This document shows, piece after piece, positions 8,985-18,239 of a DNA stretch of 64,000 nucleotides. The position numbers and the translations under genes are program-made. This stretch comes from DASRDB01 sp035652815 (GTDB lineage Bacteria > Chloroflexota > Ktedonobacteria > Ktedonobacterales > Ktedonobacteraceae), in assembly GCA_035652815.1 (NCBI GenBank), contig DASRDB010000003.1, forward strand, positions 124,001-188,000. Direction: 5' to 3'. Position 1 is the first letter of the stretch. Each line of letters starts with the position of its first letter. The notes under the pieces are model-generated. The model saw only the letters and a list, made by a program, of their open reading frames with translations. It was not told the DNA's origin and searched no databases.

Positions 8985-9029
8985 ATCTTTTCGTCTCTTA
9001 CCTGTTCTTACGACAAGAGGTTACAGACT

Positions 9030-10901
9030 TCACACCTTGCGGACGAGGGCGCGCACAGCCTGTACGATATGATGCGCGCTGATACCAGCCTCTTCCATCA
9101 ATTGATCGGGCGTGCCGGAGCCGGGCATGGACTGTACTGCCAGCTTCACCACACGAGGCAGGGGCGCGTCACGCTGCGCGAAGGCATCCAGTACGGCATC
9201 GCCAAGTCCGCCCTCGGGCCAGTGATCTTCTACGACCACAAAGAGGTTGCCTGCCTCATTTGCCGCCGCATAGAGCGTTTCCTGGTCGATGGGCTTGACG
9301 CTGTAGGCATCGATGACACGCACATTGATGCCCTGGCTCTTGAGTTGATCGTAGGCCTGAAGCGCGTTGTGCAGGGTAATACCTGCGGCAACGATGGTCA
9401 CTTCATCCTTGTCTGAACGGCGCACAACCTTGCTGCCGCCAATGGTGAACTGCTCGTCCGGGCCGTAGATCACGGGCGTCTTCTCGCGTGTGGTACGCAT
9501 GTAGACAATGCCATCGTGATTGGCCATCTGCGCCACCAGTTGCGCGGTCTGGTTGGGGTCGCATGGATAGACAATGGTGCTGCCATAGACGGCGCGCATC
9601 ATCGCCAGGTCTTCCAGCGCCATCTGGGATGGGCCATCTTCACCGATGGAGACGCCAGCGTGCGAACCGCAGAGGCGAATATTTGCCCGCGAGATGGCGG
9701 CCATGCGGATGAAGTCATAGGCGCGGCTGAAGAAGGCGGCAAAGGTCGAGGCAAACGGAATTTTGCCGCGCACGCTCATGCCGACCGCTGCCGCGACAAG
9801 CTGCTGCTCTGCGATATACTGCTCAAAGAAACGGTCGGGATAGGCCTTAGCAAACTCTTCCGCGTAAGTGGAGTTGCTGACTTCGCCATCCAGGCCAACA
9901 ACATTGGGATTGGCCGCGCCCAATGCCTGCAATGCATCGCCATACGCCTTACGGGTCGCTACCGCCTCTTTACCATCGTATTTCGGCAGCTCGAGCTGGT
10001 GCTTCTCTCCTTCTGTCGCGGGCTGACGGCTCTCATCCGGCTTCTGCACCGGGAAGGTCTGGCTGCGTACCGCATGAAGCTCGCTCAGCGCCTGCTGCTC
10101 CTGTTCCTTATTGAGGGCCTTGCCATGCCAGCCATTTTTGTTCTCCAGGAAGGAAACACCCTTGCCCTTGACGGTCTTCGCGATAATGGCGGTAGGCACG
10201 TCGCTCGCCTTCAAGGCCTGCTCGTATGCCTGGCTGATTTCCTCGTAGTTGTGTCCGTCGATGACGATGGCGTTCCAGCCAAAGGCCTCGGCGCGCGCTT
10301 TATAGGCGTCGGTATTCCAACCAAGTTCGGTTTCGCCGCGCTGTCCCAGGCGGTTCACGTCAATGATCGCCGTCAGATTGCCAAGCTTGTAGTGCCCGGC
10401 GTGATCGAAGGCTTCCCAGATGGAACCCTCGGCCATTTCACTGTCACCACACAGCACCCAGATATGATAGGGCAGTTTATCCAGGTATTTGCCGCACAGG
10501 GCAATGCCAACACCAATAGGCAGGCCCTGACCAAGTGACCCGGTCGCTACATCGACCCAGGGCAGGGTGGGCACTGGATGGCCCTCAATACGGCTGCCAA
10601 ACTTGCGCAGGGTCATCAATTCTTCATCGCTGATGGCTCCTGCTGCTTTGTACATGGAATACAGCAAGGGAGCGGCGTGTCCTTTGGAGAAAATGAGGTG
10701 GTCGTTGTTGGGATTCTTCGGATTGTCGAAATCGTAACGCAGGTAGCCGGTCAGGAGTACGGCCATCAGATCAGCCGCCGACATAGACGAGGTGGGGTGT
10801 CCTGAACCTGCTTCGGTCGTGCAACGAATGCTATCGACACGCAACTGCTGCGCGAGGTTCGTCCATTGCTGCACTTGAGATGTTGTTTCTGTTGTAGTCA
10901 T
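9030..10901 (-). CDS. tkt: Transketolase
   Basis: This thiamine-diphosphate enzyme of the non-oxidative pentose phosphate pathway moves two-carbon units between sugar phosphates. At 623 residues it is full length. It starts at the ATG after AGGAGCGCAT, 26 codons inside the longest frame. It shows the N-terminal GHPTSSMSAADLM block, the ThDP motif GDSEMAEGSIWEAFDHA..N, ATGSLGQGLP, and the middle pyrimidine domain (AEQQLVAAAVGMS, SHAGVSIGEDGPSQMALEDLA). A -10-like TATAAT lies on the minus strand at 11008-11003, giving a leader of about 95 bases with a small GGCACC/GGTGCC hairpin at about 10975-10993. Single-gene transcript with its own terminator. Confidence 0.95.
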   Translation of the reverse strand: MTTTETTSQVQQWTNLAQQLRVDSIRCTTEAGSGHPTSSMSAADLMAVLLTGYLRYDFDNPKNPNNDHLIFSKGHAAPLLYSMYKAAGAISDEELMTLRKFGSRIEGHPVPTLPWVDVATGSLGQGLPIGVGIALCGKYLDKLPYHIWVLCGDSEMAEGSIWEAFDHAGHYKLGNLTAIIDVNRLGQRGETELGWNTDAYKARAEAFGWNAIVIDGHNYEEISQAYEQALKASDVPTAIIAKTVKGKGVSFLENKNGWHGKALNKEQEQQALSELHAVRSQTFPVQKPDESRQPATEGEKHQLELPKYDGKEAVATRKAYGDALQALGAANPNVVGLDGEVSNSTYAEEFAKAYPDRFFEQYIAEQQLVAAAVGMSVRGKIPFASTFAAFFSRAYDFIRMAAISRANIRLCGSHAGVSIGEDGPSQMALEDLAMMRAVYGSTIVYPCDPNQTAQLVAQMANHDGIVYMRTTREKTPVIYGPDEQFTIGGSKVVRRSDKDEVTIVAAGITLHNALQAYDQLKSQGINVRVIDAYSVKPIDQETLYAAANEAGNLFVVVEDHWPEGGLGDAVLDAFAQRDAPLPRVVKLAVQSMPGSGTPDQLMEEAGISAHHIVQAVRALVRKV

Positions 10902-11124
10902 ATGCGCTCCTATTATGTAATAGAGGGTAGTTTGTGTAGTTCTCCCTTGAACACAAGCGCCCATCAACTGATGAGGCACCCACTAGAGGTGCCGCACACT
11001 CTATTATATATCACGCTCACGTGTATTGTAGTTGATACGCTACAGCGGGGCAAGCTGATACAATGTCTTCTAGCATATTATGCTACAAAAAAGAGCCTCT
11101 CGCCTGTCATACTGAACGAATTGT

Positions 11125-11212
11125 ATGTCATCCTGAGCGCAGCGAAGGATCTCAAGCTCCCACTGGCTCAACACGACACGCGAGCGATCCTTCGCTGCGC
11201 TCAGGATGACAT
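11125..11212. repeat. Long-armed palindromic repeat (MITE/REP-like), type A
   Basis: The perfect 27-base inverted arms 11125-11151 and 11186-11212 are separated by 34 bases. Each arm carries CCTGAGCGCAGCGAAGGATC or its complement. The rest of the 10902-11263 gap holds the transketolase leader. No transposase is present. This arm type recurs in many bacterial genomes in my memory, so it is probably a non-autonomous or REP-type element. Confidence 0.8.
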
Positions 11213-11263
11213 GTGAGAGGTAGGATGACATCGAGAGACATGCCATTACAGGAAGTAGAATAT

Positions 11264-11773
11264 ATGGAACTCGTCATTCTCATTGGCCTGCAGGCCGCTG
11301 GAAAGAGTACCTTCTACCAGTCACAACTCGCCTCCACGCACGAAGTGGTTAGCAAAGATCGGCTTAACAGCAGCAAAGCGCGCAATAAAGAGTTGCGCCA
11401 GCGCGAACGTATAGAGGCTGCCTTCGCGGAAGGAAAGTCGATTGTCGTTGATAACACCAATATAACTGCGCAGGAGCGCCAGCCCTTAATCGAACTGGCG
11501 CACCAGTATGGCGCGCAGGTGATTGGTTACTATTTCGAGCCTGATGTCAAGGCGAGCCGCGAACGCAACCAGCAGCGTGCGGGAAAGGCGCAAGTTCCCG
11601 ACCGCGTGATCTTCATCACGGCCCATAGACTTGCGCCTCCCAGCTATGACGAGGGATTCGATGCCCTCTACAATGTTCGTGTTGCGGAACATTCTACGCC
11701 TGACAATCCGCAATGGCTTATCGAAGCGGTGCCTCGCTCAGAGGAGTTGAAGATAGCTAATCAGCTAGAATGA
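11264..11773 (+). CDS. AAA/P-loop kinase of the polynucleotide-kinase-like type
   Basis: 169 residues, starting at the ATG preceded by AGGAAGTAGAATAT. Walker A is GLQAAGKST (residues 8-16). VVDNTNIT (about residues 69-76) matches the conserved DNTN motif of the small T4-Pnk-like ATPases. A lid with RNQQRAGKAQVPDRV follows. Members phosphorylate nucleic acid 5' ends or small molecules; the substrate is unknown here. Its last 17 bases overlap the convergent dehydrogenase gene. The frame extends upstream to a GTG touching the palindromic repeat, but the internal ATG has the better SD. Confidence 0.85.
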   Translation: MELVILIGLQAAGKSTFYQSQLASTHEVVSKDRLNSSKARNKELRQRERIEAAFAEGKSIVVDNTNITAQERQPLIELAHQYGAQVIGYYFEPDVKASRERNQQRAGKAQVPDRVIFITAHRLAPPSYDEGFDALYNVRVAEHSTPDNPQWLIEAVPRSEELKIANQLE

Positions 11774-12782
11774 CCACTTTTAAAGCATTCCCAGGCTTCG
11801 CCACCAGCCGGAAAGCCTCGGCAGCCTCGCTCAGAGGAAAACGATGCGTAATCACACTTTCTGCGCGAATACGTCCTGCGCGCAGCAGCTCAAGTGCCTG
11901 CCGTGTCTCGTAGGGGCCAGCCGAATAGCTGGTGCGCAGGGTGATTTCTGAGAAGAACAATGTGTTAGGCGCAATTGATAAAAGGGCCTCTGGCGGTGGG
12001 GGAGCGAAAAGCAGAACGGTGCCGCCGGGAGATACCAGTTCCAACCCCTGCTGCATTGCTGCAATGCTGGAAGGCGTAACAACCACTACATCCGGTTTGC
12101 GACCATCATTGAGCGCGCAGGCCTGTTCCAATACGGGGCCTGCTTGCGGATCGAGCGCGGCATCAACACCGACTTCCAGGGCGCGTTCTCTCCGGTAGGC
12201 AATAGGATCAACGATGAAGATGCGTATGGCCCCGCGCATTTTTGCCAGTTGCGCCAGCAGTATGCCATTGCTGCCCGCGCCAAGTACCAGTACGGTATCG
12301 CCCGCTCGAATATGTGCGCGATCAATACCGCGCACGCAACAGGCCAGGGGTTCGATCAGGGAAGCGGCCTCAAATGAGAGTTCGTCCGGCAGGGGAAGTA
12401 CATCTAGCTGGACATTGAGCGCGGGAACGCGAATATACTCGGCCAGCCCACCGGGATACAGGCGCGTGGCACGAAAGGTCGGACATTGCGAAAACGCGCC
12501 GCGCTGGCAGAAGTGACAGGTCATGCAGGGCACATGGTGATGCAGAAAGACTCGTTGCCCGGCGTGAAACTGGGTCACGCCTTCGCCTACCTCGGCAATG
12601 ATGCCAACGGGTTCGTGACCTGGATAGAGCGGGGCGCGCGGCTTCATATACCATTCCATCACATCGCTGGCGCATAACCCACAAGCTTGCATTTGCACCA
12701 ATAATTCTCCAGGCCCCACTTGCGGCACAGGCATTTCCACAAGGCGGATATCGTTGTTGCTGTGATACTCAACTGCTCGCAT
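11757..12782 (-). CDS. Zinc-dependent medium-chain alcohol/threonine dehydrogenase family
   Basis: 341 residues, NAD(P)-dependent MDR superfamily. Seen features are the catalytic zinc ligand in CGLCASDV, GHEPVG, the structural-zinc cluster CMTCHFCQRGAFSQC (about residues 89-103), and a Rossmann motif VLVLGAGSNGILLAQ (about residue 165). Both zinc sites appear complete. I start at MRAVEYHS, close to the family N-terminus. The start lies five bases after the cupin stop, so the two are co-transcribed and may act on the same polyol or sugar. The exact alcohol substrate is unknown. Confidence 0.9.
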   Translation of the reverse strand: MRAVEYHSNNDIRLVEMPVPQVGPGELLVQMQACGLCASDVMEWYMKPRAPLYPGHEPVGIIAEVGEGVTQFHAGQRVFLHHHVPCMTCHFCQRGAFSQCPTFRATRLYPGGLAEYIRVPALNVQLDVLPLPDELSFEAASLIEPLACCVRGIDRAHIRAGDTVLVLGAGSNGILLAQLAKMRGAIRIFIVDPIAYRRERALEVGVDAALDPQAGPVLEQACALNDGRKPDVVVVTPSSIAAMQQGLELVSPGGTVLLFAPPPPEALLSIAPNTLFFSEITLRTSYSAGPYETRQALELLRAGRIRAESVITHRFPLSEAAEAFRLVAKPGNALKVVILAD

Positions 12783-12787
12783 AGGCC

Positions 12788-13168
12788 CTATCGTTTCGCG
12801 GGAACAACGCACAGGAAACCAAAGGGTTCGTTCCCCAGCGTGAAAAACTGGTGTAACTCGTTGCCTGGAATGTAGACCACATCGCCGGGATGCAGTTCGT
12901 GTTCGCTTTCTCCCAGGCGCAGGCGCGCCTGCCCATGCAACACGTAGACACCATGATCGTGGGCGTGCTGATCGAGCGAGGTATGCCCGCCCGGCTGCAC
13001 AGCGAAATAGCGCATATGAAAATGTGGCGCGTTCTCGTCCATACCAACCAGTATTTGCCGCGTGGCCTTATCCGCCCCACTATTCTCCGGCCCATACGAA
13101 CGCACCGGCACATCTTCCCAGCGCAGCTCTCCATTTTCTTGATGACTGAAGCGATGAATGACGCCCAT
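12788..13168 (-). CDS. Cupin-domain protein
   Basis: A 126-residue single-domain cupin. The first metal-binding block is seen as HTSLDQHAHDHGVYVLHGQARL (split: HTSLDQHAHDH then GVYVLHGQARL) and the second as PGDVVYIPGNELHQF, with the usual His and Glu spacing. The start is the ATG after GGAGTACTCA. It directly precedes the dehydrogenase, with which it forms an operon. Cupins of this size are sugar isomerases, dioxygenases or binding proteins; nothing here decides which. Confidence 0.88.
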   Translation of the reverse strand: MGVIHRFSHQENGELRWEDVPVRSYGPENSGADKATRQILVGMDENAPHFHMRYFAVQPGGHTSLDQHAHDHGVYVLHGQARLRLGESEHELHPGDVVYIPGNELHQFFTLGNEPFGFLCVVPAKR

Positions 13169-13324
13169 TGAGTACTCCATCCAGCCTGTGTTCTGTTCAT
13201 TATTCAGCCTATATTGTACCATGTGAGAGGTGAATTCCTCTCGGCAGATGCAAAATACATCGAAAGGAAGAGAACCATGCTACTCGAACTGCCCGTTGTT
13301 GATGCCTTAAGTATCCTTGCCTAT

Positions 13325-13353
13325 TTGCATAGGCAGCGCATGTGTTTTATACT
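13325..13353 (+). promoter_or_regulatory. Promoter of second lipid kinase gene
   Basis: -35 TTGCAT (13325-13330), 17-base spacer, -10 TATACT (13348-13353). Transcription would start near 13360, which supports the start codon at 13392 rather than the upstream ATG at 13317. Confidence 0.7.
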
Positions 13354-13391
13354 GCCTGCGAAAGCTTTTCAGAAGGATAGACCAGACAGTC

Positions 13392-14498
13392 ATGAACGAA
13401 AAACGTATGCCAGGAGCGCGTAAAGCTATTGTCATTCACAGCCCACATTCAGGCCGGGCAAGCCAGCTTGGCGAAGCATTGACACATCTGCAAGACCTGG
13501 GCATAGAAGTCGCGCAGAATATCTCGATTGCCGAACTAGATAATTTACCAGCGCAGGGCGATCACTGGAAAGAGCTAGGCTTAGACTTTGCTATAGCGGC
13601 AGGTGGAGATGGCCTGATAGGCGGCGTGATTACGCATATCGCGGAAAGCGGCCTGCCGCTTGGTATTCTTCCGCTCGGCACCTCAAACGATATCGCCCGT
13701 TCGCTGCGCATTCCTCTAGACCTGTTTCAGGCGGCGAAAGTCATTGCGCAGGGCAACCTGGGAAACGTGGATGTTGGCATAGCGTGGCCTGCCGAGCAAG
13801 CGCCGCATAAAGCCAGCAAAAGAGGGATCTCACACGCCAACATTCCACCCAAAAAACATGGCTATTTCGCGCATGCACTCACCGTCGGGTTGAATGTGCA
13901 GTTTGCGCGCATCGCCACCAACATCGCAACACGCAGTCGCTATGGGCGTCTCACCTACCCCGTCGCCGCTATAGAGGTCTTAAAAGATCATGAAGTATTG
14001 GATGTTCATTTAGAATTCCAGGGACTCTCCTTTCCCCGCGCCCAGAAAACCGATCATCCTATCGTAATCTCAGGCTTCGCAGGTGAAGAATATGCCCTCG
14101 ATTGCCGGGCGATACAGATAGCCATCATCAACGCCCCCATCTTTGGCGGACAACTCGGCCTCTCCGTTCCTAATGCCAGCATTTCCGACCGCCTGCTCGA
14201 TATTGTGGTCATCGAGGAGCTTGAACTGGGACGCCTGGGACAAATCCTCGGACGTTTTTTCGGCGCACACAATGCGCACAGCGCTGAAGAAGATTTGCCG
14301 CCAGAAACTAATGGAACGAAACATCACGCTGGCGAATTGACAGGCCTGCCAGGGATTCATCACATTCAGGCCAAAGGTGTTATCATCAGCACAGACCATG
14401 ACCCACGCGATGTTACCCTGGATGGTGAGGTACGCGGACAGACACCCATCTATGTGCATCTTGCCGATGCGCGACTGCGCATCATCGTTCCAGAGTAA
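13392..14498 (+). CDS. Diacylglycerol-kinase-family lipid kinase (second paralogue)
   Basis: A 368-residue member of the YegS/BmrU/DgkB family. It shows AAGGDGLIGGVIT where most have GGDGTLN, LGTSNDIARSL, VDVGIAW, and LDGEVRGQTP at the C-terminus. The GGDG core is kept but T-L-N is replaced by L-I-G, which may alter nucleotide handling. A 20-residue insertion follows VDVGIAW. The SD is weak (AGAAGGAT about 17 bases upstream); the start is set from the promoter position. Unlike the 6.7-kb paralogue it has no extra C-terminal domain. Confidence 0.85.
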   Translation: MNEKRMPGARKAIVIHSPHSGRASQLGEALTHLQDLGIEVAQNISIAELDNLPAQGDHWKELGLDFAIAAGGDGLIGGVITHIAESGLPLGILPLGTSNDIARSLRIPLDLFQAAKVIAQGNLGNVDVGIAWPAEQAPHKASKRGISHANIPPKKHGYFAHALTVGLNVQFARIATNIATRSRYGRLTYPVAAIEVLKDHEVLDVHLEFQGLSFPRAQKTDHPIVISGFAGEEYALDCRAIQIAIINAPIFGGQLGLSVPNASISDRLLDIVVIEELELGRLGQILGRFFGAHNAHSAEEDLPPETNGTKHHAGELTGLPGIHHIQAKGVIISTDHDPRDVTLDGEVRGQTPIYVHLADARLRIIVPE

Positions 14499-14681
14499 GT
14501 AGTAATACAGACAGGATGCTTTACCCGTAACAATACTCTACCTCATCTATATAAGACGCTTCCTTAATAGCAGACGCTATAAATCCCTGCAAAACATGTT
14601 TGTAGATAACGGAGTTATAAGTAGAACCAATAGAGTACAATATAGAGGAAGAGGGTATGGTATTTGTAGAAAGGATGCGGC

Positions 14682-16217
14682 ATGAGCAAACAAACCGCAG
14701 CCAGAAGGCAGATTAGTAAGCTGATGACGACAACAGATGAGCAATTAGTGTTTCAAGCTAATATCTTACAGAATATACGCGACAGCGTCATCGTCACCGA
14801 CCTCAATGGCAGCATTATTTATTGGAATGAGGGCGCTACCCAACTCTTTGGCTATACGGCTGAAGAAATGCTTGGGAAGACGCCCGCTTTGCTCTATCCC
14901 GATGAGCCATCACTGGACATGGACCTGCAAAGTATTCTGAGAGGGCACGATTACGTAGGAGAATGGAGAGGGCGAAGAAAAGATGGCTCAATCATCTGGA
15001 TTGATGCTAAAACCACCGCGCTTCACGATGAACAGGGAAATGTCAGAGGATTTATCGGCGTCTCAAAGGATATTACACACAGAAAACGCATAGAGGAAGA
15101 ACTCCAGCACAGTGAAATACGCGCCCGCCGGTTGATGGACTCCAACATCATCGGTGTCATCGTTGCCGATGCAGAACTTATCCTTGATGCAAACGATGCC
15201 TTCTTGCATATCGTGGGCTACACGCGAGAAGACCTGAATAACAAAACGCTCAACTGGCACACTATGACCCCGCCTGAATATCAGGCACGCGATCAGCAGG
15301 CGCTCGCGGAACTTGCGGCACATGGAACCTGCGCTCCTTATGAGAAAGAATATTTCCGCAAAGATGGCAGCCGGGTGCCTGTGTTGATTGGGGCAGCCGA
15401 GGTTGAACGCGACCCGGTACAGTGGCTTTGCTTTATTCTTGACATCAGCGAACACAAAGAACTCGAGCGGCGCAAAGACGAATTCATTCACATCATCAGC
15501 CACGAACTGCGCACTCCGCTTGCCGCAATGCATGGCAATATTCAACTCGCTCAAATGCGCCTGCAACGGGCATTGCGGCAGGAGGCAACGATTCCGCCCG
15601 CTATGGCTAAATTGCTGCATGATGTCGAGCTGTTACTCAACCGCGCTATGCACCAGACGCGCGTGGAAGACCGCTTAATTGGTGATCTGCTCGATGTCGC
15701 CCGCATTCAATCGAATAAGCTGGAACTTAACATATCTTTGTGCGATCTGGCTAAAATCGTTTCCGGGACGGTTGAAGATACCCGTCAAATTGCGCAAGGG
15801 CGAGAAATTGTGCTTGAGATTCAACAGGAACCCGTCCTCGTCATGGCAGACGCAGATCGCATTGCCCAGGTGGTCAACAACTATCTCACCAACGCGCTCA
15901 AATACTCGCCGCCAGACCGCCCTATACAGGTCAGGCTGGTGGTAGATGGCAAACAGGGACAGGTTTCAGTGCAGGATTATGGGCCTGGACTTCCGCGAGA
16001 AGTGCAGGAGCGCATCTGGGAACGTTTCTACCAGGCACCCAATGTGCCGGTGCAAAGCGGCCCGGGTATTGGCCTGGGCCTCGGCCTCTCCATCTGCCAG
16101 GCGTTGATTACTCGCCATAACGGACAGGTGGGCCTACAAAGCGTACCAGGAGAGGGAGCAACGTTCTGGTTTACCTTGCCGCTAGCGCTTGAGGAACAAC
16201 CCCCAACAGAAATATGA
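14682..16217 (+). CDS. PAS-PAS sensor histidine kinase
   Basis: A 511-residue soluble sensor with no membrane helix. PAS domain 1 covers about residues 25-135 (RDSVIVTDLNGSIIYWN), with PAC-like DITHRKRIEEEL, and PAS 2 about residues 148-258. HisKA has the phospho-acceptor at H274 (HIISHELRTPL). HATPase_c has the N box NNYLTNALKYSPP, G1 YGPGLP and G2 GIGLGLGLSICQ. The start follows AAAGGATGCGGC. No response regulator is adjacent, so it is an orphan kinase here. The domain order is the same as in the kinase at 34.2 kb, a likely paralogue. Confidence 0.95.
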   Translation: MSKQTAARRQISKLMTTTDEQLVFQANILQNIRDSVIVTDLNGSIIYWNEGATQLFGYTAEEMLGKTPALLYPDEPSLDMDLQSILRGHDYVGEWRGRRKDGSIIWIDAKTTALHDEQGNVRGFIGVSKDITHRKRIEEELQHSEIRARRLMDSNIIGVIVADAELILDANDAFLHIVGYTREDLNNKTLNWHTMTPPEYQARDQQALAELAAHGTCAPYEKEYFRKDGSRVPVLIGAAEVERDPVQWLCFILDISEHKELERRKDEFIHIISHELRTPLAAMHGNIQLAQMRLQRALRQEATIPPAMAKLLHDVELLLNRAMHQTRVEDRLIGDLLDVARIQSNKLELNISLCDLAKIVSGTVEDTRQIAQGREIVLEIQQEPVLVMADADRIAQVVNNYLTNALKYSPPDRPIQVRLVVDGKQGQVSVQDYGPGLPREVQERIWERFYQAPNVPVQSGPGIGLGLGLSICQALITRHNGQVGLQSVPGEGATFWFTLPLALEEQPPTEI

Positions 16218-16294
16218 TATAAAGGGCAGAAATAGGATATGCTTTACTTAGCGCTCAACCACCATTTTGTACAAGCATAGAAAAGGATACTGCT

Positions 16295-17182
16295 ATGCGT
16301 GTCACTACCCGTTTGCGCGAACTACTGGCGTCCCCTGACTTGCTTGTTGTCCCTGGCGCGTATGATGCCCTCAGCGCGCGTCTGATTGCCCAGGCAGGCT
16401 TTCCCATCGTCTATATGACGGGTTTCGGCACAGCCGCCAGCGTACTGGGGCAGCCGGATGTTGGTCTGCTTACCATGAGCGAAATGGTGAGCAGGGCCAC
16501 CGCGCTGGCTTCAGTGATAGGCGATACTCCTCTCATAGCCGATGCCGATACCGGCTACGGCAATCCCATCAACGCGCGCCGCACTGTCCGCGAATACGAG
16601 CGCGCAGGCGTAGCAGGACTACATATCGAGGATCAGATCTGGCCCAAGAAGTGCGGGCACATGGAAGGCAAACAGGTCATTCCAATGGAAGAGATGGTGC
16701 AGAAAGTGCGCGCCTCCGTAGATGCCCGGCAAGACCCCGATTTCGTCATCATCGCCCGCACCGACGCCAACGCCGTCTATGGCCTCGAGGACGCGCTGAG
16801 ACGAGGGCGCGCCTACCGCGAAGCCGGAGCAGACATGATTTTCATCGAGGCTCCCCGGTCGCTCGAGGAACTGCGCGCCATTGGCGAAGCCTTTTCGGAC
16901 GTTCCCCTGCTCTTCAACTGGGCCGAAAGCGGCAAAACGCCCCCGCTCCCATTGGAAGATATTCGCGCCCTCGGCTTCAAGCTGGTGATCTTCCCGGTCA
17001 GCCTGCTCTTTGCCGCCACGCATGCCATGCTCGAACTGCTCGAGGTGTTGAAGCGCGGCGACACGCCAACGCCGTTCCATTCGCACATGGTGACATTCTC
17101 AGAGTTTACTAGCCTGATTGGTCTTCCTCACATCCAGGAGTTGGAACGGCGCTACGGCGTTCAGTCAAATTCACAGCCATAA
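16295..17182 (+). CDS. Isocitrate lyase / PEP mutase family lyase
   Basis: A 295-residue TIM barrel of the methylisocitrate lyase / oxaloacetate decarboxylase / PEP mutase superfamily. It contains the Mg-binding DADTGYGNP (residues 83-91), HIEDQ (about residues 110-114) and the lyase loop KKCGH (residues 118-122), whose cysteine is the catalytic base of lyases. That points to a C-C lyase rather than a phosphomutase. The start follows AAAAGGATACTGCT. It lies 47 bases before the DapB homologue on the same strand. The true substrate (2-methylisocitrate or another) cannot be read from sequence alone. Confidence 0.88.
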   Translation: MRVTTRLRELLASPDLLVVPGAYDALSARLIAQAGFPIVYMTGFGTAASVLGQPDVGLLTMSEMVSRATALASVIGDTPLIADADTGYGNPINARRTVREYERAGVAGLHIEDQIWPKKCGHMEGKQVIPMEEMVQKVRASVDARQDPDFVIIARTDANAVYGLEDALRRGRAYREAGADMIFIEAPRSLEELRAIGEAFSDVPLLFNWAESGKTPPLPLEDIRALGFKLVIFPVSLLFAATHAMLELLEVLKRGDTPTPFHSHMVTFSEFTSLIGLPHIQELERRYGVQSNSQP

Positions 17183-17229
17183 CAGGTGAATACTTTCATG
17201 GCAGAAAGCAGTAGAAAGGACAGGCCAGC

Positions 17230-18033
17230 ATGACTATTCGTGTCTGTGTTGCAGGGGCAACCGGTTGGGCGGGCAGCCTTGTGGCCCGCGCGATTTTAAC
17301 CTCTCAGGAATTCCAACTGGTAGGTGCTATTGCGCGCAAAAAAGCTGGACAAGACATCGGAGAAGTGCTCGGTCTGGCAAAGGCGAATATTCCCATCACG
17401 CAAACGCTGGAAGAACTGCTTCCGGCCTCCATTGATGTTCTCATTGATTATACAAACCCTACTTCGGTCAAAGCCCGCACCTTTAAAGCATTAGATGCTG
17501 GTATTCGAGTAGTCATCGGCACCTCGGGCCTGACAGCAATAGACTACGCGGAAATTGAAGCGAGAGCAGAGGAACGCAAGCTGGGGGTAATCGCAGCCGG
17601 AAATTTTTCGCTCACAGCCGCCCTGGCCAAACATTTCGCCCTCCTGGCCGCCCAATATCTGCCCTCCTGGGAGATCATTGATTACGCCAGCGCCGGAAAA
17701 ATTGATGCGCCCAGCGGAACAGTGCAAGAACTCGCCGAAGAATTGGGTCAGAGGGCGACAAACCAACGAGAGATCCCTATCGAACAAATTCACGGCCCCA
17801 AAGAGGCACGAGGGGCCAACATCGCAGGAACACAAGTCCATTCCCTGCGCCTGCCGGGCTACACTATCTCCTTTGAAACCATCTTCGGCCTGCCAGACGA
17901 ACGTTTAACCATCCGTCACGATTCCGGCACAGGCGCAGAACCCTACATCAACGGCACACTGCTGGCCGTCCGCCGGGTGATGAATGTGACGGGACTGGTG
18001 CGCGGGCTTGACCGCTTGCTTTTCAGTTCGTAG
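17230..18033 (+). CDS. DapB-like dihydrodipicolinate reductase homologue lacking the His pair
   Basis: The 267-residue length and layout match DapB, which makes tetrahydrodipicolinate for lysine and peptidoglycan. Seen are the Rossmann GATGWAG (residues 9-15), IDYTNP, GTSGL, AAGNFS and the active-site segment EIIDYASAGKIDAPSG (residues 148-163). In E. coli DapB the same segment reads EIIEAHHRHKVDAPSG. The catalytic His pair is A153-S154 here, while the lysine (K157) and DAPSG loop remain. It may therefore be a DapB paralogue with another substrate. SD AAAGGACAGGCCAGC. Confidence 0.8.
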   Translation: MTIRVCVAGATGWAGSLVARAILTSQEFQLVGAIARKKAGQDIGEVLGLAKANIPITQTLEELLPASIDVLIDYTNPTSVKARTFKALDAGIRVVIGTSGLTAIDYAEIEARAEERKLGVIAAGNFSLTAALAKHFALLAAQYLPSWEIIDYASAGKIDAPSGTVQELAEELGQRATNQREIPIEQIHGPKEARGANIAGTQVHSLRLPGYTISFETIFGLPDERLTIRHDSGTGAEPYINGTLLAVRRVMNVTGLVRGLDRLLFSS

Positions 18034-18134
18034 GTTTTATAGTCAATCAAGCCAACAGTAGAGCGAGTATGGCGGGAACAGGTATAGAAAAGGGCGATCT
18101 TGATGAATTTTGATAAAATAATGAGGGATTCTCT

Positions 18135-18219
18135 TGTAGGGACGCGATTCATCGCGTCCACCCTCGTCGATCGCTGATGTCTGGATGCCAGGGTGGACGC
18201 GATGAATCGCGTCCCTACA
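18135..18219. repeat. Long-armed palindromic repeat, type B
   Basis: The perfect 30-base arms 18135-18164 and 18190-18219 have a 25-base loop. Each arm contains its own smaller palindrome, GACGCGAT-TC-ATCGCGTC, so a cruciform could form at two levels. It sits between the convergent dapB-like and SnoaL genes. MITE/REP-like, with no coding content. Confidence 0.85.
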
Positions 18220-18239
18220 GCACAATAAAAGGTGAGACT

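Noticed and set aside
9516..10538. 340-codon open frame on the plus strand
   Set aside because: It lies wholly opposite the transketolase gene, has no SD, and its composition follows the complement of the real gene.
13277..13423. 48-codon frame with an SD-like GAAAGGAAG before its ATG
   Set aside because: It begins before the mapped promoter of the lipid kinase gene and overlaps that gene in another frame; the sequence is not protein-like.
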